Shown here: piece after piece, positions 1 to 6,819 of the stretch | How positions within the stretch are numbered: the first letter of the stretch is position 1 | Layout of the letters: each line of letters starts with the position of its first letter | DNA from: Oceanospirillaceae bacterium UBA7410 | GTDB lineage: Bacteria > Pseudomonadota > Gammaproteobacteria > Pseudomonadales > Balneatricaceae | Length of the DNA stretch: 12,761 bases | Assembly (NCBI GenBank): GCA_002470565.1 | Contig: DKMQ01000097.1 | Coordinates: 1 to 12,761 of the forward strand | Direction: 5' to 3' | Notes under the pieces: generated by a model | What the model saw: the letters and a program-made list of their open reading frames with translations, nothing else | Database searches by the model: none | What the model was told of the DNA's origin: nothing | Program-made: the position numbers and the translations under genes

Positions 1-36
1 GGTTTTTTATTGGGCGTAAGAAAGCCTATGGAAGGC

Positions 37-70
37 AAAAAGCCACTCGGTTGACTTTGCAGAGCGGCTT
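37..70 (-). terminator. Rho-independent terminator of the rhodanese-methyltransferase operon
   Basis: Read on the minus strand about 30 bases after the methyltransferase stop, AAGCCGCTC (70 to 62) can pair with GAGTGGCTT (48 to 40). This is a 9-bp stem with one G-U wobble and a 13-base loop, and the transcript continues with a short U tract down to position 37. On the plus strand the wobble becomes an A-C mismatch and no T run follows, so it should work only for minus-strand transcription. It fits the end of the two-gene unit. No folding energy was computed. Confidence 0.6.
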
Positions 71-99
71 ACGCAAAAATTTAGAGGTAATAACAGGTA

Positions 100-684
100 T
101 CAGACAGTGCCAATAACTTGTACTACTGCACCTTTACCATGGTGTCCTTTACCTTCATGAATATCACGGACGATTTCGTGATTTAGATCAAGGTGTAAAG
201 GACTGAGTTCGCCAATGAGCTGCTTACTTTGCATGGTTAATGCAGCAGTAGGTGGCCCGCCGGTTTTAAACTCAAGTTGTTTTGGCGTATAGGCTTCCAA
301 TAACAATACCCCTCCAACAGTTAGTGCAGGATATATTTTCTTATGTAGATCCAAGCGAATGTTGGGAGGTAGGTGGCAAAATATGGATACTATGCCGTCC
401 CATTGCTGGGTACCTAGATCATAAGTTGCCAAATCTGCGTGCACGGTGTTTATTGTTACACCTTTGATTGCAGCAAGTTTTTGAGCCTTTTCTAAACCCA
501 CTAAGGAATTATCTACAGCGGTGACATCATAACCAAGGCTTGCTAAATAAACTGAATTTCTCCCTTCGCCATCAGCAAGACATAACACTTTAGATCTGGG
601 TAATAGTGCTACATTTGCAACCAAAAAGTCATTAGCTTGCGTGCCATATATATAGTCTTTACTTGAGTATCGTTGATCCCACAT
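100..684 (-). CDS. Class I SAM-dependent methyltransferase (TehB-like small type)
   Basis: A soluble methyltransferase of about 194 residues. The Rossmann-type SAM site is clear: a glycine motif in VLCLADGEGRN (residues 34-44, counted with the extra first codon), an acidic ribose-binding residue in VTAVDNS (55-61), and FCHLPPNIR (103-111) at the motif IV position. The N-terminal WDQRY...YG and the C-terminal EGKGHHGKGAVVQV are typical of a widespread bacterial family often annotated as TehB-like; its substrate is generally unknown. The first codon pair is TTG-ATG. I chose the ATG at 684, though TTG at 687 is equally well placed behind AGGGG (694-698). The gene starts 3-6 bases after the rhodanese stop, so the two are almost certainly cotranscribed. 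That suggests a thiol or small-molecule detoxification role, but this is inference. Confidence 0.85.
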   Translation of the reverse strand: MWDQRYSSKDYIYGTQANDFLVANVALLPRSKVLCLADGEGRNSVYLASLGYDVTAVDNSLVGLEKAQKLAAIKGVTINTVHADLATYDLGTQQWDGIVSIFCHLPPNIRLDLHKKIYPALTVGGVLLLEAYTPKQLEFKTGGPPTAALTMQSKQLIGELSPLHLDLNHEIVRDIHEGKGHHGKGAVVQVIGTV

Positions 685-690
685 CAATTA

Positions 691-1056
691 TTACCCCTGA
701 GATAAAGCGCAATAGGCCATTTTTCCACCACTAATAAAGGTGGCATTACTATAACCCATGTCCAGCAGCGATGAGGCAGATAACGCGCCTCTGTTGTTGG
801 CGTTGCAATAACAAATAATAATGGCATTTAAGTCTGAAATTTGGCCTTCAACGTTCATTTCCAGCTTGCCTCGACTGATATTTATAGACCCTGCAATATG
901 AGATTTATCGTGTTCTTCTTTGTCTCGTATATCAAGTAAAATGGCTCCATTGGCAACCAATGCATCTACCTGATTAGGTGTCACTGCCTCGACGCGAGCC
1001 ATCGCTTGATCTGACATTGTTTGAAATTTTTCTGTGTACGCCATTGTTCGTTCCAT
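691..1056 (-). CDS. Single-domain rhodanese-like sulfurtransferase
   Basis: A 121-residue protein made of one rhodanese domain. Family marks are LDIRD (41-45), HIAGSINI (53-60), the active-site loop CNANNR (84-89) with the persulfide-forming cysteine at C84, and the closing SGG (109-111). Such proteins carry sulfane sulfur as a cysteine persulfide; the physiological donor and acceptor cannot be told. There is no signal peptide or membrane segment, so it should be cytoplasmic. An internal ATG at 1044 (residue 5) is an alternative start, with GGA nearby, while the first ATG at 1056 has no clear Shine-Dalgarno. It is the first gene of a two-gene unit with the methyltransferase and has a private promoter with a palindrome over the -10 box. 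Confidence 0.85.
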   Translation of the reverse strand: MERTMAYTEKFQTMSDQAMARVEAVTPNQVDALVANGAILLDIRDKEEHDKSHIAGSINISRGKLEMNVEGQISDLNAIIICYCNANNRGALSASSLLDMGYSNATFISGGKMAYCALSQG

Positions 1057-1058
1057 AT

Positions 1059-1089
1059 GTTTTAACTAGTGCATAATATTAGTTAAAAC
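1059..1089. promoter_or_regulatory. Perfect 10-bp inverted repeat, probable operator
   Basis: GTTTTAACTA (1059-1068) and TAGTTAAAAC (1080-1089) are exact reverse complements separated by 11 bases. The repeat covers the proposed -10 box and start-site area of the rhodanese promoter, where a repressor dimer would block transcription. No cognate regulator is encoded beside it. It is too AT-rich, and lacks a T tract, to be a terminator of the aminotransferase gene. Confidence 0.5.
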
Positions 1090-1104
1090 TAATGGAAATA
1101 ACAA
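1076..1104 (-). promoter_or_regulatory. Sigma-70-type promoter for rhodanese-methyltransferase
   Basis: On the minus strand, TTGTTA (1104 to 1099) and TAATAT (1081 to 1076) are separated by exactly 17 bases. They lie about 20 bases upstream of the rhodanese ATG. Both hexamers are good matches to the -35 and -10 consensus. The start point is not demonstrated. Confidence 0.5.
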
Positions 1105-1136
1105 GTGCATTAATTTATGCAATTTTACTACTTAAC

Positions 1137-2309
1137 TCAACTGGCTATGCCACGCTGGTATACCTTTTGTGCTGCAGCAACTCCAGATCCTAAGACAATG
1201 TCATATCCTAGATCTTTCATAACCATTTCAGCCGTGGCTATGCCTGAAAGAGCCATAACGTCTGTCATGGCCCCCAAATGTCCTATGCGGAACAACTTTC
1301 CTGCCATTTCACCCAAACCACCACCAAAAGACACCCCATAAGACTCATAGGCATGCTGTGTGATCAGATTTGAATCCTTGCCTTCAGGTACCATAATGGC
1401 GGTCACGGTATCAGAATAGAGCTCTGGGCTCTGTGCGCATAACTCTAGGCCCCACGCGTTAACTGCTGCTCTTACGCCTTGCGCAATGCGATGGTGGCGC
1501 GCATTTACATTGTCCATACCTTCATCTAGCAATAACTTAACACTTGCTCTTAAGCCGTTAAATAACTGCACAGGTGGAGTGTAAGGATAGCTACCTATTT
1601 TATTGGCATTAGCCATGTCATTAAAATCGAAGAAGCAGCGCGGAAGTGTGGCTGTTTTAGTGGCTGCCATAGCTTTTGGGCTTACTCCTACAATGGCAAG
1701 ACCAGTATTTAACATGAAGCCCTTTTGAGCCCCTGTTATAGCAATGTCTACTCCCCAGCCATCCATTTGAAAATCCATGCTCGCTAATGAACTTACGGCA
1801 TCTACCATTAATAAAGCCTTATGATTCGCGTTATCCATCGCTTTGCGCACACCAAAAACATCACTTTTTACTGCAGTTGCTGTTTCGTTATGTGTTACTA
1901 ATACGGCCTTGATTTCACCTTCTATGTCAGCTTTTAAGCGACGGGCAAACTCGTCAACCGGAGCGCCAGTACCCCACACACATTCAACCACTTCAACATC
2001 TAGGCCAAAGCGTTGGCACAAGTCTATCCAACGCTGACTAAACATGCCGTATCGTGCAATAAGAACCTTATCTCCCGCACATAAAGTGTTGCTGATTGCG
2101 CCTTCCCAGCCGCCTGTGCCTGTAGCGCTGAAGAGTAACACTTGACCAGTTTGAGTTTTAAATACTTTTTTAAGGTCATTAAGTAGAGGGATATAATCCT
2201 GGGCAAAATCGGGTGCTCGATGATCAAAATTGCTAATGTTCATTGCAGCTTTTAAAACATCTGGCGTGTTGGATGGGCCGGGGATAAAAATAGGGTTTTG
2301 ATGTTTCAT
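1137..2309 (-). CDS. Class V aminotransferase, BhcA/serine-glyoxylate type
   Basis: A 390-residue PLP enzyme of fold type I, class V, expected to move an amino group from an amino acid to glyoxylate, giving glycine and a 2-oxo acid. Visible landmarks are IFIPGPSNTP (7-16), the phosphate-binding SATGTGGWE (61-69), HNETATAVKSD (140-150), the PLP-ring aspartate D170 in VDAVSS, the Schiff-base lysine K196 in GAQKGFML, and the carboxylate-binding arginine R341 in FRIGHLG. Wording and length resemble aspartate-glyoxylate aminotransferase BhcA of the beta-hydroxyaspartate cycle and serine-glyoxylate aminotransferases. Donor specificity (aspartate, serine or another amino acid) is undecided. AGGA (2318-2321) lies 8 bases before the ATG. 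It is divergent from an IclR regulator, the arrangement expected of a regulator and its target. The partner genes bhcB, bhcC and bhcD are not nearby. Confidence 0.9.
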   Translation of the reverse strand: MKHQNPIFIPGPSNTPDVLKAAMNISNFDHRAPDFAQDYIPLLNDLKKVFKTQTGQVLLFSATGTGGWEGAISNTLCAGDKVLIARYGMFSQRWIDLCQRFGLDVEVVECVWGTGAPVDEFARRLKADIEGEIKAVLVTHNETATAVKSDVFGVRKAMDNANHKALLMVDAVSSLASMDFQMDGWGVDIAITGAQKGFMLNTGLAIVGVSPKAMAATKTATLPRCFFDFNDMANANKIGSYPYTPPVQLFNGLRASVKLLLDEGMDNVNARHHRIAQGVRAAVNAWGLELCAQSPELYSDTVTAIMVPEGKDSNLITQHAYESYGVSFGGGLGEMAGKLFRIGHLGAMTDVMALSGIATAEMVMKDLGYDIVLGSGVAAAQKVYQRGIAS

Positions 2310-2419
2310 GATGGGGATCCTTTTACTATTAATTAGACTCTATTTTGATGCCCTATGGTTGATTAAACAATTTTATTGAAAAAATAATCCATTATCTGTT
2401 ATTTAATATAAGCTGATGA

Positions 2420-2459
2420 AATATAACGAAATTAATTATTTCAATTTATATGTTATATT
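2420..2459. promoter_or_regulatory. Imperfect 40-bp palindrome in the divergent control region
   Basis: AATATAAC (2420-2427) and GTTATATT (2452-2459) are perfect 8-bp arms. Between them lie AAATT (2429-2433) paired with AATTT (2443-2447), and also GAAAT/ATTTC (2428-2442). The element sits in the very AT-rich gap between the aminotransferase and IclR genes, the natural site for IclR autoregulation and control of the aminotransferase. IclR proteins typically bind short palindromes of this size class. AT-richness raises the chance of accidental repeats, and no convincing -35/-10 pair was identified in the rest of the gap. Confidence 0.35.
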
Positions 2460-2533
2460 GATAGTGGAAAATTATTTATTTTTATCTAAGATCATGGGTA
2501 ATGACTTTTATATTAATTGTATTGTGTGCATAT

Positions 2534-2537
2534 GGAG
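2534..2537 (+). promoter_or_regulatory. Ribosome binding site deciding the IclR start
   Basis: GGAG lies 5 bases before the ATG at 2543. The upstream in-frame ATG at 2501 has no comparable site, and using it would add a hydrophobic 14-residue leader foreign to a DNA-binding protein. This supports 2543 as the start. Confidence 0.6.
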
Positions 2538-2542
2538 TGAAT

Positions 2543-3355
2543 ATGGTCGAAGTTAAGCGTGGTAGAGGCAGACCCAGGTCCTCAACACTGCAACCCAATG
2601 TGTCAACGGTTCAAGCCTTAGATAGGGGGGTATTGCTACTGCAAGCTTTAGCACAGCATAATGCCGCAAGTCTGAGCGATTTGGCGATGCAAGTGGGCAT
2701 GCCTGCTTCTAGCGCTCATCGTTTACTGATGACACTTCAACAACATGACTTCGTAGATTTTGATGAGAATACCCAGTTGTGGCAAATAGGTATTGAAGCC
2801 TTTCGTGTAGGTAGTGCTTATTTGACGCGCACTAATTTTATTGATGCCGCGCGTCAACCCCTGCGCAGTCTAATGGAGCTTACGGGTGAGACAGCCAACC
2901 TAGCAGTAATGGACACTACAGAAGTGGTGTTTGTTGCCCAGGTAGAAACCACTAACCCGGTTCGTGCTTTTTTTAGCGCGGGCACACGAGCGCTTATGCA
3001 CTCTTCTGGTATAGGCAAGGCGCTATTATCCCAAATGCCAAAAAGACAGCTTGAAACCTTATTACACACCGCAGGCCTGCCCCAATATACCTCCCAAACC
3101 TTATCAAGCCCTGCAGCACTTTATGAAAATTTAAAGGTGACTGCCCACAGAGGGTGGTCTTTTGACCAAGAAGAACGTTATGAAGGTATGAGTTGTGTGG
3201 GCGCAGCCATACGCAATGCACAAGGAAACCTTGTAGGAGGGCTCTCTGTATCTGGCCCAAGTGTAAGGTTTGACCCCTTACAAGTGGCCGATATTGGGCT
3301 TAAAGTGAAGGCAGCTGCGGACCAAGTCACGTTAACCTTAGGGGGTAAGGTTTAG
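2543..3355 (+). CDS. IclR-family transcriptional regulator (BhcR-like)
   Basis: A 270-residue two-domain regulator. Residues about 21-84 form the winged helix-turn-helix, with ALDRGVLLLQAL opening it and LSDLAMQVGMPASSAHRLL as the recognition region. Residues about 100-265 form the IclR effector-binding domain, with SSGIGKALLS (154-163), GWSFDQEERYEGM (204-216) and GGLSVSGPSVRF (232-243). The N-terminus KRGRGRPR is basic and AT-hook-like. It is divergent from the glyoxylate-type aminotransferase and convergent with the M20D amidohydrolase, so it probably controls one or both units. BhcR and AllR, members of this family, respond to glyoxylate; glyoxylate sensing here is inferred from the target gene, not seen. 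A longer reading from 2501 (284 residues) is possible but less likely. Confidence 0.88.
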   Translation: MVEVKRGRGRPRSSTLQPNVSTVQALDRGVLLLQALAQHNAASLSDLAMQVGMPASSAHRLLMTLQQHDFVDFDENTQLWQIGIEAFRVGSAYLTRTNFIDAARQPLRSLMELTGETANLAVMDTTEVVFVAQVETTNPVRAFFSAGTRALMHSSGIGKALLSQMPKRQLETLLHTAGLPQYTSQTLSSPAALYENLKVTAHRGWSFDQEERYEGMSCVGAAIRNAQGNLVGGLSVSGPSVRFDPLQVADIGLKVKAAADQVTLTLGGKV

Positions 3356-3367
3356 CGTGTTTAGGTG

Positions 3368-4546
3368 CTAGCTACAGTGGTTAGCAGTGGCCAACTCTTG
3401 CTGTACTAAGGTGACCCAAAAACCAGTACCAGTCTCTAAAATGTCGTCATTAAAGTCATAATGAGGGTTGTGCAACATGCAGCCACCTACACTATCAATA
3501 CCATTGCCCAAAAACACATAGCATCCATCTTTAACTCTTAACATACTAGAAAAATCTTCAGAGATGGTTTTAGGGCGACAAGCTATATCTACTTGCCCTT
3601 CACCTAACATGGCAATAGCTGCTTGGCCTGCAGCATGAGTTTCTTTTACGCTATTAATAGTGGCCCAAAATACACGCTCATAAGTATATTCATGTTCTGC
3701 GCCATGTGCAGCACAGATGCCAGATACAAGCTGACCCATACGGGCTTCAATAATATCTTGTACTTCTTCAGAAAAACTACGGCAATCACCCGTAATAGTG
3801 ACTGTGCTTGGTATCACATTTACCGCGCCATCGGTGATAAATTCAGTGGCAGAAACCACAGCTTGTTGTTCTGGATTAATACTACGAGACACAATGGTTT
3901 GTAATCCTAGTAGTATTTCTGCGCCAATCACTAATGGATCAATGTGGTGATGTGGTTGTGAAGCATGTCCACCACGACCTTTGATGACAATTTTAAAATT
4001 GTCTTCACTTGCCATCACGCCACCTGAGTTCATAGACATGTGGCCCGCTTTCATGCCGGGCATGTTATGCAGGCCATATACGGCTTGCATAGGAAAACGC
4101 TCAAATAAGCCATCATCTATCATGGCTTGGGCGCCAGCGCCATGTTCTTCATCAGGTTGAAAAATAAAATACACCGTGCCATCAAACTCACCGTGCTCGG
4201 CTAGTTCTTGGGCAGCACCTAATAACATGCTGGTATGGCCGTCATGGCCACAGGCATGCATATGGCCTTCATTTAAAGATTTATGGGCAAAATCGTTAAG
4301 CTCTTGGATAGCTAAGGCGTCCATATCGGCCCTTAAGCCAATGGCCTTGGTGGATGTGCCTTTAGTTAATTGTCCAACAATGCCTATACGTCCAATCCCT
4401 TCATGCACAACAAGACCAAACTCAGTAAGCTTTTGTATCACAAAAGCTGCGGTATCAAACACATCAAACTCAGTTTCTGGGTGTTGATGAAGGTGACGAC
4501 GCCATCCTTGCATTTGATCTTTTGAAGCTTTAAGTAGTGTCGTCAT
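3368..4546 (-). CDS. M20D-family amidohydrolase (hippurate hydrolase-like)
   Basis: A 392-residue di-metal amidohydrolase/peptidase of the M20D group (hippurate hydrolase, N-acyl-amino-acid hydrolases), which splits an N-acyl or amide bond to release a free amino acid. Visible are WRRHLHQHPE near the N-terminus, GLRADMDALAI (70-80), the metal-binding HACGHDGH (97-104), the acidic pair E133/E134 (catalytic base and ligand), GLHNMPG (158-164), a dimerisation lid starting near GRGGHASQP (190-198), and the last ligand H359 in MLHNPHYDFND. All expected catalytic residues are present and there is no signal peptide, so it is cytoplasmic. The acidic motif reads FQPDEE, where many homologues have FQPAEE. 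No Shine-Dalgarno precedes the ATG. It is the last gene of the probable catabolic operon, 43 bases after the GlcG-like gene. The acyl group and amino acid are unknown. Confidence 0.88.
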   Translation of the reverse strand: MTTLLKASKDQMQGWRRHLHQHPETEFDVFDTAAFVIQKLTEFGLVVHEGIGRIGIVGQLTKGTSTKAIGLRADMDALAIQELNDFAHKSLNEGHMHACGHDGHTSMLLGAAQELAEHGEFDGTVYFIFQPDEEHGAGAQAMIDDGLFERFPMQAVYGLHNMPGMKAGHMSMNSGGVMASEDNFKIVIKGRGGHASQPHHHIDPLVIGAEILLGLQTIVSRSINPEQQAVVSATEFITDGAVNVIPSTVTITGDCRSFSEEVQDIIEARMGQLVSGICAAHGAEHEYTYERVFWATINSVKETHAAGQAAIAMLGEGQVDIACRPKTISEDFSSMLRVKDGCYVFLGNGIDSVGGCMLHNPHYDFNDDILETGTGFWVTLVQQELATANHCS

Positions 4547-4589
4547 GAGGATATTTTTGTTGGAAAAAGATGATGCTATGATGGCATAT

Positions 4590-5018
4590 TTAACCGTTAG
4601 CCACTAGACCCACAGACTCGATTCCTGCGACGCCAGCGGCTAAATCATTGATTGACGTATCACCAGTTACACCAAGGGCTCCCAGAGTTTCTCCCAACGC
4701 ATTTTGAATTAACACGCCACCAGGTACAGGCATTAACTTACCATCTAATGCAGCATTTGCAGTAATGGAAAAATAAGGTTGTGCTTCAGCCCTAGCCATT
4801 TGGGCGGTTCCAGAAATGCCTAACATGACAGACCCATAGGCTTTCGCTTGGGCAATAGCAAAGCGCCCTGGTGATGCACCATCTTGGCGTTCAAAAGCCT
4901 TTACATGGCCTCCTGTGTCCAACACCACTACTGATAAAGGATTCAAGCCAAGCGCATTACCTTCAACTATGGTGGCGTCAATAATGCGCTTTGAACAACT
5001 TAATGATAACTCAGTCAT
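4590..5018 (-). CDS. GlcG/HbpS-family protein (DUF336)
   Basis: A 142-residue single-domain protein of the GlcG/HbpS family. Typical segments are VVVLDTGGHVKAFERQDGA (about 30-48), AIAQAKAYGS (54-63), PVPGGVLI (97-104), GALGVTGDTS (113-122) and the C-terminal AAGVAGIESVGL. Family members occur in glycolate/glyoxylate operons (GlcG) or bind haem (HbpS); most have no defined biochemical role. I placed the start at ATG 5018 because GGAG lies 6 bases before it and MTELSLSCSKRIID matches the usual N-terminus; the upstream ATG at 5030 would add four residues and has no ribosome binding site. It sits between the ThDP enzyme and the amidohydrolase genes. The DUF336 connection to glycolate/glyoxylate loci fits the neighbouring glyoxylate aminotransferase, but no function should be assumed. 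Confidence 0.85.
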   Translation of the reverse strand: MTELSLSCSKRIIDATIVEGNALGLNPLSVVVLDTGGHVKAFERQDGASPGRFAIAQAKAYGSVMLGISGTAQMARAEAQPYFSITANAALDGKLMPVPGGVLIQNALGETLGALGVTGDTSINDLAAGVAGIESVGLVANG

Positions 5019-5024
5019 AACAGA

Positions 5025-5028
5025 CTCC
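5025..5028 (-). promoter_or_regulatory. Ribosome binding site deciding the GlcG-like start
   Basis: On the minus strand GGAG lies 6 bases before ATG 5018. It falls inside the four-codon extension that the alternative ATG at 5030 would create, so 5018 is preferred. Confidence 0.55.
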
Positions 5029-5052
5029 ATATAATTGATTTATAAAGCGCAT

Positions 5053-5100
5053 CATAGTTCAGTTTTTTTGTAGCTATTAGTCAGCAATCGACTAACTATG
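5053..5100. repeat. Nested inverted repeats between ThDP-enzyme and GlcG-like genes
   Basis: The outer arms CATAGTT (5053-5059) and AACTATG (5094-5100) are exact complements. An inner repeat pairs TTAGTC (5077-5082) with GACTAA (5090-5095) across 7 bases. It lies in the 115-base gap of the operon. No T tract follows on either strand, so it is not a standard terminator. It could be an operator for an internal promoter or an mRNA-processing hairpin; I found no convincing -35/-10 pair beside it. Confidence 0.35.
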
Positions 5101-5133
5101 CTGTGAACCGTCGTGTTTTTTCATGCACACATT

Positions 5134-6801
5134 TTATTGGTCACGAATTTGGTCTAAAGTTTGATTAGGTGTCATGGCTTGTGGGTCTAGCTTTATGTGG
5201 ATCAATGCTGGTTTTTTGGCTGCAATAGCGTCCGCCAATGCTTCAGAGAATTGATCACTATGAGTGACCTGAGTGGCAAACGCATTGTAGGCTTTGGCTA
5301 GGGCGCAAAAGTCTGGATTGACTAGGTCTGTGGTGCTTACACGGCTGGGAAAGTGACGCTCTTGGTGCATGCGAATGGTGCCATACATTCCATTGTCAAT
5401 AACGAGCACGATCACCGCTGCATTGGCTTGGACTGCAGTGCCAAATTCTTGCATGGTCATTTGGAAGCATCCGTCGCCAGCAAAAGCCACCACAGTTTTT
5501 TGTGGAAAGGCTATTTTAGCGGCAACAGCAGCCGGTAAGCCGTAGCCCATAGAGCCACTTGTAGGCGCCAGTTGTGTGCCATATTCAGCAAACTTCCAAA
5601 AGCGGTGAATCCAGGTGGCATAATTTCCAGCACCATTGGTAATAATGGCGTCTAGGGGCAAGGTGGCTGCAAGGTGTGTGATGATGACCGGCATTTGCAC
5701 ATGCCCAGGGTGGGCTTTATCTGACACCCTAGACCAATGCTGGTAGTGAGTATGACATTGAGCAATGTGTTCTATACGCTGATGGGATATTTTAGCAGTT
5801 GGCGTCAATTCAGACAGGCCTTGTGCTAATGCTTTGGGACTAGCGTGAATAGCTAAATCTGCTCGATATACTCGACCTAACTCCTCTGCAGAGGCATGAA
5901 TATGAATGAGCTTTTGCTTGGCGTCGTGCACGCCTAATAGCTCATAGTTTTGTGAGGGTACTTCTGAAAAGCGACCACCCATTAAAATCACTAGATCGGC
6001 GTTGGCTATGGTTGATTTTAATTGAGGATTTATACCCAAACCTACATCTCCAGCATAGTGAGGATGCCCATGATTAAATAACATTTGTCGCCTGAACGAA
6101 CAGGCCACAGGAAGGTTAAAGCCTTCAGCAAAAGCTTCTATCTGGGATACTGAATCTTTACACCAACGGCTACCACCCAAAATGAGAATGGGCTTCTTTG
6201 CACTTTCAATCATCGTGGCCATTTGCTGTAAATCAGCTTGGCTAGGGTAGGTTTCTAAGACGTTAAAAGGCTTGATTTTAGTGCTCACAGCCGTGCCTGA
6301 TAAAGTGTCTTCTGGTAACACTAATACCACAGGGCCAGGGCGGCCACTGGTAGCGACAGACCATGCTCGACTCACCATTTCAGTGATGCGCTCTGGGGAA
6401 TCAATCTCTGCAACCCATTTAGCCATGGAGCCTAAATATTGGCCATAATCGACCTCTTGAAACGCTTCTCGATGACGTAGCTTGCTGTTTATTTGACCAA
6501 TAAACAAAATCATTGGGGTAGAATCTTGCTGCGCCACATGAATACCAGCGCTAGCATTGGTAGCCCCAGGGCCTCGAGTCACAAAACAAATACCAGGGGT
6601 GCCATGAAGCTTACCCCAAGCTTCAGCCATCATTGCAGCCCCACCTTCTTGACGCGCACTAGTGGCATTAATGGGACTGTCGTGCAAAGCGTCAAGTACT
6701 TCTAAATAGCTTTCTCCTGGCACACAGAATAACTGCGTTACACCAAAGGCCTCTAGAGCATCAACTACCAGCTCACCACCAGATTTAATACATTGTGTCA
6801 T
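5134..6801 (-). CDS. Thiamine-diphosphate-dependent enzyme, acetolactate synthase-like
   Basis: A 555-residue enzyme with the three domains of the acetolactate synthase/2-oxo-acid decarboxylase superfamily: N-terminal pyrimidine-binding (about 1-170), central (about 190-330) and C-terminal diphosphate-binding (about 365-545). The cofactor-activating glutamate is E52 in ARQEGGAA. The ThDP/Mg motif is GDG (442-444) with N470 in IDNGMYG, a normal spacing. GSMGYGLPAA (416-425) precedes it. Retention of E52 argues against glyoxylate carboligase, which has valine there. No small regulatory subunit gene is adjacent, so biosynthetic acetolactate synthase is unlikely; a catabolic decarboxylase or ligase is more plausible. 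AruI, the 2-ketoarginine decarboxylase of Pseudomonas, is of similar size and family. It starts 18 bases after astA, behind AAAGG 8 bases from the ATG, so the two are cotranscribed. The substrate is unknown. Confidence 0.85.
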   Translation of the reverse strand: MTQCIKSGGELVVDALEAFGVTQLFCVPGESYLEVLDALHDSPINATSARQEGGAAMMAEAWGKLHGTPGICFVTRGPGATNASAGIHVAQQDSTPMILFIGQINSKLRHREAFQEVDYGQYLGSMAKWVAEIDSPERITEMVSRAWSVATSGRPGPVVLVLPEDTLSGTAVSTKIKPFNVLETYPSQADLQQMATMIESAKKPILILGGSRWCKDSVSQIEAFAEGFNLPVACSFRRQMLFNHGHPHYAGDVGLGINPQLKSTIANADLVILMGGRFSEVPSQNYELLGVHDAKQKLIHIHASAEELGRVYRADLAIHASPKALAQGLSELTPTAKISHQRIEHIAQCHTHYQHWSRVSDKAHPGHVQMPVIITHLAATLPLDAIITNGAGNYATWIHRFWKFAEYGTQLAPTSGSMGYGLPAAVAAKIAFPQKTVVAFAGDGCFQMTMQEFGTAVQANAAVIVLVIDNGMYGTIRMHQERHFPSRVSTTDLVNPDFCALAKAYNAFATQVTHSDQFSEALADAIAAKKPALIHIKLDPQAMTPNQTLDQIRDQ

Positions 6802-6819
6802 AAAGATTGCCTTTTAAGG

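Noticed and set aside
3..116. Open plus-strand frame from the window edge to a TAA, with a lysine/arginine-rich tail
   Set aside because: Only 37 codons, no recognisable motif, and it contains the terminator hairpin of the opposite operon. A frame of this length is likely by chance, though the 3' end of a neighbouring gene cannot be excluded.
2501..2542. Upstream ATG for the IclR gene, giving a hydrophobic 14-residue N-terminus that looks like a short signal
   Set aside because: No ribosome binding site at 2501, while GGAG precedes ATG 2543. A hydrophobic leader does not fit a cytoplasmic DNA-binding protein.
1137..3355. Complete beta-hydroxyaspartate cycle locus
   Set aside because: Only the aminotransferase and regulator resemble it. 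No dehydratase, aldolase or iminosuccinate reductase gene is in the window.
5134..6801. Glyoxylate carboligase (gcl)
   Set aside because: The activating glutamate E52 is present, whereas glyoxylate carboligase has valine there. No hyi or glxR gene is adjacent.
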